Part shown: piece by piece, positions 23,929 to 31,880 of the stretch | Position numbering within the stretch: the first letter of the stretch is position 1 | Layout of the letters: each line of letters opens with the position of its first letter | NCBI RefSeq assembly: GCF_928392795.1 | Contig: NZ_CAKMTJ010000005.1 | Location: 62,001-126,000 of the forward strand | Reading direction: 5' to 3' | Length of the DNA: 64,000 bases | From: Rothia nasimurium | GTDB lineage: Bacteria; Actinomycetota; Actinomycetes; Actinomycetales; Micrococcaceae | Made by a program: the position numbers and the translations under genes | Notes under the pieces: generated by a model | The model's database searches: none | What the model saw: the letters and a program-made list of their open reading frames with translations, nothing else | Told to the model about the DNA's origin: nothing

Positions 23929-25554
23929 ATGTCAACCACCGCACTCGGCATGCCCAAGGTCCGCCACGGCGTCGGCAATATCTTCGAATTCGAGCCCTTC
24001 CCCGAATACGCAGAGAAGGAACTCCAGAACGAGCAGTTGCGCGCCAACCTGGGCTTTGCTACCCACAAGATTCGTAACAAGCGCGCCGCCGTTATCTCAG
24101 AACTGCCCGACTGGCAGGATCTGCGCACCGCAGGTTCCATGATCAAGCAGAAGGTCATGGCCAACCTTGACACCTACCTCGAAGAGTTCGAAAAGAACTT
24201 CACCGCCCGCGGCGGCCACGTACACTGGGCCCGCGACGCCCACGAGGCCAACGAAATCGCCCTCAAGCTGATTCAGGCTGAAGGCGTCACCGAGGTCAAC
24301 AAGATTAAGTCAATGGCCACCGCCGAAACCGGCCTCAACGAGTTCCTTGAAGAGCACGGTATCCACGCTATTGAAACCGACCTGGCAGAAGAAATCGTCC
24401 AGCTGGGCGACAACGACCGCCCCTCCCACATCCTGGTGCCCGCAATTCACCGCAACCGTACCGAGATCCGCGACATCTTCCTTAAGAAGATTGAGGGCGT
24501 CAACCCCAACCTCACCAACGACCCGGCAGAGCTGGCAGAAGCCTCCCGCTTCCGCCTGCGTGAGAAGTTCCTGACCAACAAGGTCGCCATCTCAGGCGTC
24601 AACTTCGGCATCGCCGAAACCGGCACCATGACCATCGTTGAATCTGAGGGTAACGGCCGTATGTGCCTGACCCTGCCCGATACCCTGATTACCTTCATGG
24701 GCATCGAAAAGCTGCTGCCGACCCTGCAGGACCTCGAGGTCTTCACCCAGCTGCTGCCCCGCTCGTCCACCGGTGAGCGCATGAACCCCTACACCTCCAT
24801 GTGGACCGGTGTGACCCCCGGCGACGGCCCCCAGAACCTGCACGTCATCCTGATGGATAACGGCCGCACCGCAGCCCTGGCCGACCAGGTTGGTCGCCAG
24901 GCCCTGCACTGCATCCGCTGTTCAGCCTGCATGAACGTCTGCCCCGTCTACGAACGCGCAGGTGGCCACGCCTACGGCTCCACCTACCCCGGCCCCATCG
25001 GCGCAATTCTCTCCCCCCAGCTGGGCGGTATCGAGAACCAGTACAACTCCACCCTGCCCTACGCATCCTCCCTCTGCGGCGCCTGCTACGAGGCCTGCCC
25101 CGTCAAGATCAACATCCCCGACGTGCTGGTTCACCTGCGCGGCAAGGCCGTTGACCACGAAAAGGCCCAGGGCGAGTTCGAAGGTGGCAAGAAGGAACGC
25201 CACGTGCAGATGGACGCCATGATGTTCGGCGCCAAGAAGCTCTTCAGCTCAGGTGCCCTCATGGCCCTGGCCACCAAGGGCCTGCCCGCCTCCAAGCTGA
25301 TTACCGGCAAGAAGGGGAAGATCACCAAGCTGCCCGGTATCGTCGGCGGCTGGACCGAATACCGCGATATCCCGGCACCCCCCAAGACCTCCTTCCGCAA
25401 CGAGTGGAAGAAGGAGCGCGGCTCTGCCCCCAAGCGTGTAGGCGGCGAACGCGTTGACCTGCAGGCCATCATTGCCGCTAACCAGGCCAAGATTGCCGAG
25501 GCCCACGCCAACGCTGAGACCGCTAACCCCATCGCCCCCAAGGAGGCCAACTAA
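23929..25554 (+). CDS. lldF: L-lactate oxidation iron-sulfur protein LldF/LutB
   Basis: The 541-aa protein has the LUD domain in its N-terminal half and two 4Fe-4S motifs, HCIRCSACMNVCPVY and LCGACYEACPVKI, followed by a long C-terminal tail. These are the hallmarks of LldF/LutB/YkgF, which pass electrons from lactate oxidation to the respiratory chain. It lies between lldE and lldG, with 4-bp spacing before and a one-base TAATG overlap after, so the subunits are made together. Confidence 0.95.
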   Translation: MSTTALGMPKVRHGVGNIFEFEPFPEYAEKELQNEQLRANLGFATHKIRNKRAAVISELPDWQDLRTAGSMIKQKVMANLDTYLEEFEKNFTARGGHVHWARDAHEANEIALKLIQAEGVTEVNKIKSMATAETGLNEFLEEHGIHAIETDLAEEIVQLGDNDRPSHILVPAIHRNRTEIRDIFLKKIEGVNPNLTNDPAELAEASRFRLREKFLTNKVAISGVNFGIAETGTMTIVESEGNGRMCLTLPDTLITFMGIEKLLPTLQDLEVFTQLLPRSSTGERMNPYTSMWTGVTPGDGPQNLHVILMDNGRTAALADQVGRQALHCIRCSACMNVCPVYERAGGHAYGSTYPGPIGAILSPQLGGIENQYNSTLPYASSLCGACYEACPVKINIPDVLVHLRGKAVDHEKAQGEFEGGKKERHVQMDAMMFGAKKLFSSGALMALATKGLPASKLITGKKGKITKLPGIVGGWTEYRDIPAPPKTSFRNEWKKERGSAPKRVGGERVDLQAIIAANQAKIAEAHANAETANPIAPKEAN

Positions 25555-26195
25555 TGTCTGATGCAAAAGCAGAAATCCTGGGCCGCATCCGCGCCTCCCT
25601 CTGGGGCAACCCCCAGCCGGCTGAGCCCGTCCGCTCCTACCGCCGCGAAAGCGACAAGGGCGCCGAGGAAATCATCGAGATGCTGGTCGACCGCCTGATC
25701 GACTACAAGGCTAACGTCTACCACGAGACCGAAGAGACCATCGCCGCCCGCGTGGGCGAGCTGCTCGGCAAGTCCTCCCGCTACGTGGTGCCCACCGGTC
25801 TCAAGACCGAGTGGCTGCCCGAAGACACCGCAGCCCGCTCCCGCGTGGTTGACTCCGGCAACGCCAACAAGCCCGGAGCCCTCTCCGTGCGCGAACTTGA
25901 CGCCATCGACGCGGTTGTCACCTCTTCAACCGTCTCCTGCGCTGAGACCGGCACCATCGCCCTGAACAGCACCGAGACCGAAGGCCGCCGCGCCATCACC
26001 CTGGTACCCGACCACCACATCTGCGTGGTTCCCGTCGATACCATCGTTGAGCTGATCCCCGAGACCGTGGCCCGTCTGAACTTCGACAAGCCCATCACCT
26101 GGATCTCAGGCCCCTCAGCGACCTCAGATATCGAGCTGATCCGCGTTGAAGGCGTGCACGGTCCCCGTACCCTGGACGTCATCATCCTCAAGTAG
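25554..26195 (+). CDS. lldG: L-lactate oxidation protein LldG/LutC
   Basis: This 213-aa LUD-domain protein contains EILGRIRASL at the start, VVPTGLKTEWL, VVTSSTVSCAETGTIALNST and LVPDHHICVVPVD, typical of LldG/LutC/YkgG. It is the third subunit of the lactate-oxidising complex, without Fe-S cysteines. A strong terminator follows 22 bp after the stop. Confidence 0.95.
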   Translation: MSDAKAEILGRIRASLWGNPQPAEPVRSYRRESDKGAEEIIEMLVDRLIDYKANVYHETEETIAARVGELLGKSSRYVVPTGLKTEWLPEDTAARSRVVDSGNANKPGALSVRELDAIDAVVTSSTVSCAETGTIALNSTETEGRRAITLVPDHHICVVPVDTIVELIPETVARLNFDKPITWISGPSATSDIELIRVEGVHGPRTLDVIILK

Positions 26196-26217
26196 GCTGG
26201 CACCCGCTCTGTGATAG

Positions 26218-26253
26218 AAAGGGCCCCCTTGCTCAGGCAAGGGGGCCCTTTTG
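26218..26253. terminator. Bidirectional terminator between lldG and the antiporter
   Basis: 15-bp perfect arms (AAAGGGCCCCCTTGC and its complement) enclose a 4-nt loop, with A- and T-rich flanks on both sides serving both convergent genes. Confidence 0.92.
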
Positions 26254-26273
26254 CTGGGTACTCCAAGGGGGAG

Positions 26274-27635
26274 CTAGGAATTCGGACGCTTGATGACGGG
26301 AAGAGCGCCCGTTGCCGCCCGCACCGCGGCGGCCCGCTCTAGTTTCTTAGCGCTACGGCGCTGCCGTGAGCTTGAGCGGCCAGAGGCACCCGGGTGGGAA
26401 TCGGCGTCCTTACGCCCCACCGCCCCGATGGCCGAGGCCCACAGGGGGAAGAGAAGGACGGTCAGTGCCCCACCTGCCACCAACAGGGAAGCGTTTTGTT
26501 CGCTAAGCAGGTCGTTGGCCAGTGCCACCTCGGTGACAGCAACAATGATGGGCAGGCCCGCAGCAGAGTAGAGCCCCAGCTGGAGCTTTTCCTGCACGGT
26601 GGTGAGCCCCGAACCGGTATCGAAGAACTTTTCAGCGGCAAAAACTGGCAGGCCGCGCACCACAAGAATACCGAGCACAATACCGGCAAGAAGCAGCGGC
26701 TGCTCCCAGATGACAGACACCTTAATGCCCATACCCGAGCTCACGAAGAAGAGGGGAATGAGGAAGGAAAAGCCCAGGGCCTCAAGACGCTTGGAGAAGG
26801 GCTCAAAGGCGCCCTCGGGGGTAAGGGAGCGCAGGATAATGCCGGCGGCAAAAGCGCCGAGCACCACATCGAGCTCAAAGACCGCGGCGACCATCATGAG
26901 GGTAGCCAGAAGGAACATGGCCAGGCGGAGCATGGTCTGGCTGGTGGTGTTAGCCTCAGCTGCCATGGTGCGGCGCAGGCCAGGAATATGCTCGAAGAGG
27001 CGGTGGGGCACAACCGCTGAAATAACCGCGATGACCATAAAGGCCAGCAGAATCAGCACCGCAACCCAGGGGGCATGCGATGAGAGCAGCAGGGACATTG
27101 CAAAGATAGGGAGCACCTCGCCGATAGCCCCGTGCACCATCACCCCGTCGCCGACTTTCGTGCCCGCCTTACCGTGGCTTTTGAGCAGGGGCAGCAGGGT
27201 GCCCAGGGCGGTAGAACTCAGGGCAATGCCGACGACCGCGTAGGTAGAGAAAGACCCCGAAAACTGGGAGAGGCTCATGGCCAGAACCAGGCCGAGGGTG
27301 AAGCTCACCAGCCAGGACCCCGCAGCGAAAGCCCCCTGGCGTCCGCGCAGGGCTCCGGCGTTAATTTCGTAACCAGCCAGCAAAAAGAGCAACCCCAGAC
27401 CCAGGTCTTTGACCAGGGCCACCCCACCGTCGGTGCTGGCAAGCCCTAGAACCTGCGGCCCGATCAGAACGCCGAAGATAATCAGGAAGACAACATCAGG
27501 GATTTTCTTCTTCACCAGGGCTGATGCCAGGGGTGCTAAAAGCGCCGCAGCGGTAATCCAGAAGATAGAAATATACTCGCTGGTCGCCGATGAACCGGCG
27601 GCCAGAAGGACGACGTCGGTAGGGGAGGTGCTCAT
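26274..27635 (-). CDS. Cation:proton antiporter (CPA2/KefB-type)
   Basis: The 453-aa protein has about 12 hydrophobic segments. Early in the sequence are KKKIPDVVFLIIFGVLIGPQVLGL and DLGLGLLFLLAGYEI, then ALSSTALGTLLPLLK and DVVLGAFAAGIILRSL, a pattern of monovalent cation/H+ exchangers of the CPA2 group. It probably exchanges Na+ or K+ for protons across the cytoplasmic membrane. No C-terminal TrkA domain is present; the last ~60 residues are basic. The ATG at 27635 is used; an upstream in-frame extension has no ribosome site and is Ser/Cys-rich. It is divergent from the acyltransferase-like gene. Confidence 0.88.
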   Translation of the reverse strand: MSTSPTDVVLLAAGSSATSEYISIFWITAAALLAPLASALVKKKIPDVVFLIIFGVLIGPQVLGLASTDGGVALVKDLGLGLLFLLAGYEINAGALRGRQGAFAAGSWLVSFTLGLVLAMSLSQFSGSFSTYAVVGIALSSTALGTLLPLLKSHGKAGTKVGDGVMVHGAIGEVLPIFAMSLLLSSHAPWVAVLILLAFMVIAVISAVVPHRLFEHIPGLRRTMAAEANTTSQTMLRLAMFLLATLMMVAAVFELDVVLGAFAAGIILRSLTPEGAFEPFSKRLEALGFSFLIPLFFVSSGMGIKVSVIWEQPLLLAGIVLGILVVRGLPVFAAEKFFDTGSGLTTVQEKLQLGLYSAAGLPIIVAVTEVALANDLLSEQNASLLVAGGALTVLLFPLWASAIGAVGRKDADSHPGASGRSSSRQRRSAKKLERAAAVRAATGALPVIKRPNS

Positions 27636-27758
27636 AGTAGCTTTCGTCAGGTGGGAAGCAACCCCTCTAGTGTGCCATGTCTTAGGCACCCCGTGCAGGC
27701 AGCTGGGCAGTGTTAGGCTAAAGCAGGTAATTAAAATAAATGGAAGGCACTGATTGAG

Positions 27759-28763
27759 GTGAAACCAAACGGGCGAATTATTGGTGTTGACGTGGCACGG
27801 TTTGCTGCCCTTGCCGGTATGTTTGTAGCTCATACAGCACCGAGTAGAGGTCCTGCAGGTATCTTCAATTTCAGCGAATTTTATACAGGTGCTCTCTTCG
27901 CGCTGCTGGTAGGCACCTCAACGATGCTTTCAGCACGATCAATGAATTTCTCTACCCTATTCGCTAGTTGCGTGGTGCGAGGAATATTTTTGATTGTTCT
28001 GGGTATGTACCTCACTAGTTGGGGAGCCCAAGTAGACATTGTTTTCCAGTATCTAGGAGTTTTGAACTTCGTTCTGCCGTTAATAGTGTTTATCCCATGG
28101 TGGCTAGTGCTAACAATAGGGGTGGCAGCTACCTGGGCTGCGCTACCGGCTCAAGAGTACTTCTCACCTCACTATATTCAGGCTGTTATGGAAGAGAGCT
28201 ACTTAGCTTACTTCTACCAATGGGTTTTTACGGGTACTAATTATCCTGTGGTGGCTCTCCTCCCCGCTGCATGCGCGGGAGTCGTGGTCGGTGCCTTGCT
28301 TGACCGCTGGGGTGTATGGGGCGATGTAGGTCTCTTTGTTGTTTCAGCGGTAGCCACTGCGGGTTTGTTTTGGTATTCACGCAGCGCTGTTGATGAGTTT
28401 TTGCCCAATACCTCAACCCCGCTAGAAATCGGCTTCAGCCTAGTGTCTGCTCTAGCGGTTCTAGGTTTTTGTTGCTTGGTAGCTCGACTTTTTGCTACCC
28501 GAGAAGTGATTCTGGCTCCGCTCATTTACGCCGGGCGAATGACTTTAACCCTCTATACGCTACATATAGGCGTGTTGGCGATATATGCACACTACGCACC
28601 ACACTATGGCTTACCAGTAGCCGATGATTCTTATCCTATGATGTTCGGGCTGATTCTGGGTGCCCTGCTCTTTGCCTGGGTCTGGCAGCGGCTGCTGGGC
28701 CAGACCTTCCTGCGGCGTGGCCCGCTGGAAACTCCGCTAGCTTGGATCTCCGGAAGAGGCTAG
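27759..28763 (+). CDS. Multi-pass acyltransferase-like membrane protein (DUF418/DUF1624-like)
   Basis: The 334-aa protein has about nine membrane segments. RIIGVDVARFAALAGMFVAH at the N-terminus resembles heparan-glucosaminide-acetyltransferase-like and DUF418 proteins. A late GRMTLTLYTLHIGVL is the usual conserved end of that group. The substrate is unknown; surface glycan acetylation is a fair guess. Base composition is odd: from 27760 to about 28640 the gene is AT-richer (one 60-base line at 28021 is 47% GC), whereas its last ~120 bp (28681 line, 70% GC) match the host. The protein seems to be a recombinant of foreign and native DNA. The start is GTG with GGAAGG 13 bp upstream. Confidence 0.7.
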   Translation: MKPNGRIIGVDVARFAALAGMFVAHTAPSRGPAGIFNFSEFYTGALFALLVGTSTMLSARSMNFSTLFASCVVRGIFLIVLGMYLTSWGAQVDIVFQYLGVLNFVLPLIVFIPWWLVLTIGVAATWAALPAQEYFSPHYIQAVMEESYLAYFYQWVFTGTNYPVVALLPAACAGVVVGALLDRWGVWGDVGLFVVSAVATAGLFWYSRSAVDEFLPNTSTPLEIGFSLVSALAVLGFCCLVARLFATREVILAPLIYAGRMTLTLYTLHIGVLAIYAHYAPHYGLPVADDSYPMMFGLILGALLFAWVWQRLLGQTFLRRGPLETPLAWISGRG

Positions 28764-30926
28764 ACTCTCAGCATACATACTTTTTCTTCGGAAGCCGGCT
28801 CCACCAGGGCCGGCTCCTCTTCCCACACCTGGGTTCGGGTAGTTCTGGCTGCCCTGCTGACCCTGGCCTGGCTCGCCGTGGCAGGTATCGGCGGGCCCTA
28901 CTTCGGCAAAATCTCCGAGGTCTCGACCAATTCCCAGACTGACTTTTTGCCCGCTTCCGCCGAATCTACCCAGGTGGTAGAGCAACAGGGCGATTTCCTG
29001 GGTACCGACGCGGTGCCCGCCATTCTCGTCTTTGAAGCCGACGGATCCCTCACTGACTCCCACCAGACCTACCTGGAGGGCCTGACCGACCAGCTGGCGG
29101 CGTCCGGAACCTTCACCGGTGAAAGCTCACCCGTGATTTACTCTGAGGACGGCCGGGCGGCCGAACTCATTCTCCCTATCTCCACTGAGCTCGAAACCCG
29201 AGAGGTCGTTGACGCTATCCGGGCAGAGATAGCCCAGGCCCCCGACGGTCTGACCGGCTACGTGACCGGTCCGGCTGGTTTCTCTGCTGACCTGGTCGAA
29301 GCCTTTGGTGGCATCGATGGCATCCTGCTAGCGGTGGCCCTCATTGTGGTCTTTGTGATTCTGCTGGTGGTCTACCGCTCACCCCTGCTGCCCATCATCG
29401 TGCTGTTGAGCTCCATGGTTGCTCTCTCTGGCGCTATCTTCGTCATTTGGCACATGGCGAATACCGGCTGGATGATGATCAATGGCCAGGTGCAGGGAAT
29501 CCTGCTGATTCTGGTAGTCGGTGCTGCAACGGACTACTCCCTGCTCTACGTAGCCCGCTACCGTGAGGCCCTGACCCAGCACCTCTCGCGCTGGGAGGCA
29601 ACCCGGGTTGCCTGGCGCGGGTCCCTCGAACCGATTCTGGCCTCCGGCGGCACGGTGATTGCGGGTCTGCTGTGCCTGCTACTCTCTGAGCTGTCGTCGA
29701 ACAAGGCCCTGGGGCCTGTGGCGGCTACCGGCATTGTGCTATCCATGCTGGCCTCGCTGACCTTCCTGCCCGCCGTCCTAGCTCTGCTGGGCAGGGTAGC
29801 CTTCTGGCCTGCCCGCCCCCGCTATTCCGCTGAGGTTAAGGACGCCTCAGCCGGCTTCTGGGCAAAAATTGCGGCTTTCGTGTCGGGCAAGCCCCGCGCA
29901 GTCTGGCTGGTCACGGCTCTGGTGCTGGCTATCTTCGCCGGCTTTTCTGCGACTTTCCAGGCCAACGGGGTGCGCCAATCTGACCTGGTGCTGGGGCAGT
30001 CCCAGGCACGGGACGGCCAGAATGTGCTAGCTGAACACTTCCCCGGTGGCTCAGGCTCCCCGGCAAACGTGATTGTGCCTGCTGCCGAGCAAGACGCTGC
30101 GGTGGCTGCCCTCGACGGGCTCGACGGGGTGAGCTCCATTGCCGCGGTTGCCCAAGACTCGCCTGCTGGCACCGTGCCGGTGGGAGCGTCCGCTGAGTCA
30201 GTTCCGCCGATTTTTGCCGGTATTGCCCCCACTGAAGTTGAGGGGCGAATCATGCTCCAGGTGACCCTGGCCGACCCCGCCGACTCACCGCAGGCAGAAG
30301 AAACCGTGCGCCAGATGCGTGAGAGCCTGGCCAACGCAGCTCCCAGATCCCTGGTGGGCGGAACCACCGCGTCTGACCTCGATACCATCGACAGCGCCCA
30401 GCGCGACCGGGCCCTGATTATCCCGGTAGTGCTGGTCGTTATCACCCTGATTCTGATGGTTCTGCTGCGCTCAATTCTGGCACCGCTGATTCTGGTGGCT
30501 GCCACGGTGCTGTCTTATCTCACCGCCCTTGGCGTCTCAGCCCTGGTCTTCAACCACGTTTTCAATTTCCCAGGAGCCGACCCCACCGTGCCCCTCTACG
30601 GGTTCGTCTTCCTCGTCGCTCTGGGTATTGACTACACCATCTTCCTGATGACCCGCGTGAGAGAAGAAGCCCTGCATCAGGGAACCAAGAGTGGCCTGCG
30701 CACAGCTCTAGTAGCAACCGGTGGTGTAATTACCTCAGCCGGTATCGTACTGGCTGCAACCTTCGCAGCCCTGGGCGTTATCCCGCTGATTTTCCTCGCC
30801 CAGCTTGCCTTCATCGTTGCCTTCGGCGTACTACTCGATGCCACTGTAGTGCGAGCTCTGCTCATACCGGCACTCGTTGAAGATATCGGCAAGAAAATCT
30901 GGTGGCCTTCACGGCTCTCCCGCTAA
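28764..30926 (+). CDS. MMPL/RND-type transporter, 5' end lacking an obvious start codon
   Basis: The frame is open from 28764, just after the in-frame TAG of the preceding gene, to 30926. Residues encoded by ~28830-28880 (WVRVVLAALLTLAWLAVAGI) form the first membrane helix, followed by GGPYFGKISEVSTNSQTDFLP, the usual MMPL start region. No ATG, GTG or TTG lies in frame before the GTG at 28878, which would cut TM1 in half and has no ribosome site. The body is complete: GAATDYSLLYVARYREAL and VALGIDYTIFLMTRVREEA mark the two conserved helix-4 regions, and VAFGVLLDATVVRALLIPA the end. The gene may be 5'-damaged, start at a rare codon, or be misread here. It is distinct from the MMPL at 12.4 kb, lacking the coiled coil. 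Confidence 0.7.
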   Translation, partial: TLSIHTFSSEAGSTRAGSSSHTWVRVVLAALLTLAWLAVAGIGGPYFGKISEVSTNSQTDFLPASAESTQVVEQQGDFLGTDAVPAILVFEADGSLTDSHQTYLEGLTDQLAASGTFTGESSPVIYSEDGRAAELILPISTELETREVVDAIRAEIAQAPDGLTGYVTGPAGFSADLVEAFGGIDGILLAVALIVVFVILLVVYRSPLLPIIVLLSSMVALSGAIFVIWHMANTGWMMINGQVQGILLILVVGAATDYSLLYVARYREALTQHLSRWEATRVAWRGSLEPILASGGTVIAGLLCLLLSELSSNKALGPVAATGIVLSMLASLTFLPAVLALLGRVAFWPARPRYSAEVKDASAGFWAKIAAFVSGKPRAVWLVTALVLAIFAGFSATFQANGVRQSDLVLGQSQARDGQNVLAEHFPGGSGSPANVIVPAAEQDAAVAALDGLDGVSSIAAVAQDSPAGTVPVGASAESVPPIFAGIAPTEVEGRIMLQVTLADPADSPQAEETVRQMRESLANAAPRSLVGGTTASDLDTIDSAQRDRALIIPVVLVVITLILMVLLRSILAPLILVAATVLSYLTALGVSALVFNHVFNFPGADPTVPLYGFVFLVALGIDYTIFLMTRVREEALHQGTKSGLRTALVATGGVITSAGIVLAATFAALGVIPLIFLAQLAFIVAFGVLLDATVVRALLIPALVEDIGKKIWWPSRLSR

Positions 30927-30983
30927 GGCCTTAGCACAGAGCCTATCTGGCCGGGTGACGCCATCTGCCAGACCCATATAGAA

Positions 30984-31018
30984 GGGGCCTCCCTGTTCTA
31001 CAGGGAGGCCCCAATGTC
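30984..31018. terminator. Terminator between MMPL and FMN reductase genes
   Basis: The arms GGGGCCTCCCTG (30984-30995) and CAGGGAGGCCCC (31001-31012) are perfect around a 5-nt loop. It lies between convergent genes. Confidence 0.85.
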
Positions 31019-31033
31019 TTGAGTTGAGCTGGC

Positions 31034-31594
31034 TTAGGCGGCCAGGAACTTGAGGTAGTCAGCCACGAACTGATCAACGTTCTTCTGCTGCTCTTCTTCT
31101 AGCTCCAGCTTGCCGGTGCCCCAGGCTTCACCGGGGATACGGATGCCCAGGCCCTCGCCCTCCATCAGGTCAGCGCGGACGTAGGGAACCAGGTTGCGCA
31201 GGTTCTCGCGCACAAACTTGCCGTAGGTTGAGTTAGCAACCGAAGCTACACCGACCTTCTTGCCGTTGAGAACGGTGGGGGTGGTGTTGTCACCCGCGAT
31301 GACGGCGCGTGAGGCCCAGTCAATCAGGTTCTTGAGACGGGCGGGGTAGGAGCCGTTGTACTCGGGGGAGACCAGAATCAGGCCGGCCGCGTTAGCGATG
31401 TCGGCGCGCAGCTTCTCGACGGAAGCGGGGGCGGGGAACTCGGAGTTCTGGCTGAGTAGGGGGATGGCTGAGAAGTCGTAGACCTCGGCGCTCTGCCCTT
31501 CGTTTTCAAGGGCTTCAACGAGCTGCTCTGCCAGCTGGGTGTTGAAGGAGCCGTCGCGGTCAGAGCCTGAGATAACGAGAACTTTCTGTGACAC
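31034..31594 (-). CDS. NADPH-dependent FMN reductase (flavodoxin-like fold)
   Basis: The 186-aa protein has the FMN-phosphate loop SGSDRDGSFNTQLAE near the N-terminus and the family hallmark SPEYNGSYPARLKNLIDW around residues 80-97, followed by GKKVGVASVANSTYG. It belongs to the NADPH-dependent FMN/quinone/azo reductase family in the cytoplasm and probably reduces quinones or other electrophiles. The GTG at 31594 has AAAGGA 6 bp upstream and is preferred to an in-frame codon five positions earlier. A 140-bp AT-rich promoter region lies upstream. Confidence 0.88.
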   Translation of the reverse strand: MSQKVLVISGSDRDGSFNTQLAEQLVEALENEGQSAEVYDFSAIPLLSQNSEFPAPASVEKLRADIANAAGLILVSPEYNGSYPARLKNLIDWASRAVIAGDNTTPTVLNGKKVGVASVANSTYGKFVRENLRNLVPYVRADLMEGEGLGIRIPGEAWGTGKLELEEEQQKNVDQFVADYLKFLAA

Positions 31595-31697
31595 TGGTTT
31601 TCCTTTCACATTTGCATTTTTCTTTAGACTACACCCTATAAACTTTACAATGCAAGTATTTGTGACGCGGTGTGACGTGCAGAAGACAAGAGAGATA

Positions 31698-31732
31698 TGA
31701 AAAACCGCCCCCGACTAGAGTCAGGGGCGGTT
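31698..31732 (-). terminator. Terminator of tRNA-Pro
   Basis: On the minus strand the arms AACCGCCCC and GGGGCGGTT enclose a 12-nt loop and are followed by TTTTC. It starts 6 nt after the CCA end of the tRNA. Confidence 0.85.
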
Positions 31733-31737
31733 GTGCA

Positions 31738-31814
31738 TGGTCGGGATGACAGGATTTGAACCTGCGGCCTCGTCGTCCCGAACGACGCGCGCTACCAAGC
31801 TGCGCCACATCCCG
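31738..31814 (-). tRNA. tRNA-Pro (anticodon CGG)
   Basis: On the minus strand the acceptor arms CGGGATG (31814-31808) and CATCCCG (31748-31742) pair perfectly. The T arm reads GCAGGTTCAAATCCTGT, the D arm GGCGCAGCTTGGTAGCGC, and the anticodon loop TTCGGGA gives CGG. Discriminator A and a genomically encoded CCA follow. It lies 67 bp downstream of the ABC gene at 31881, on the same strand. Confidence 0.95.
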
Positions 31815-31880
31815 ATTGTTGCGTATAACAACCTCTCAAGTATAGCGCGGCGGTCTTAAGCCTGCCAAATCACCGGGCTT

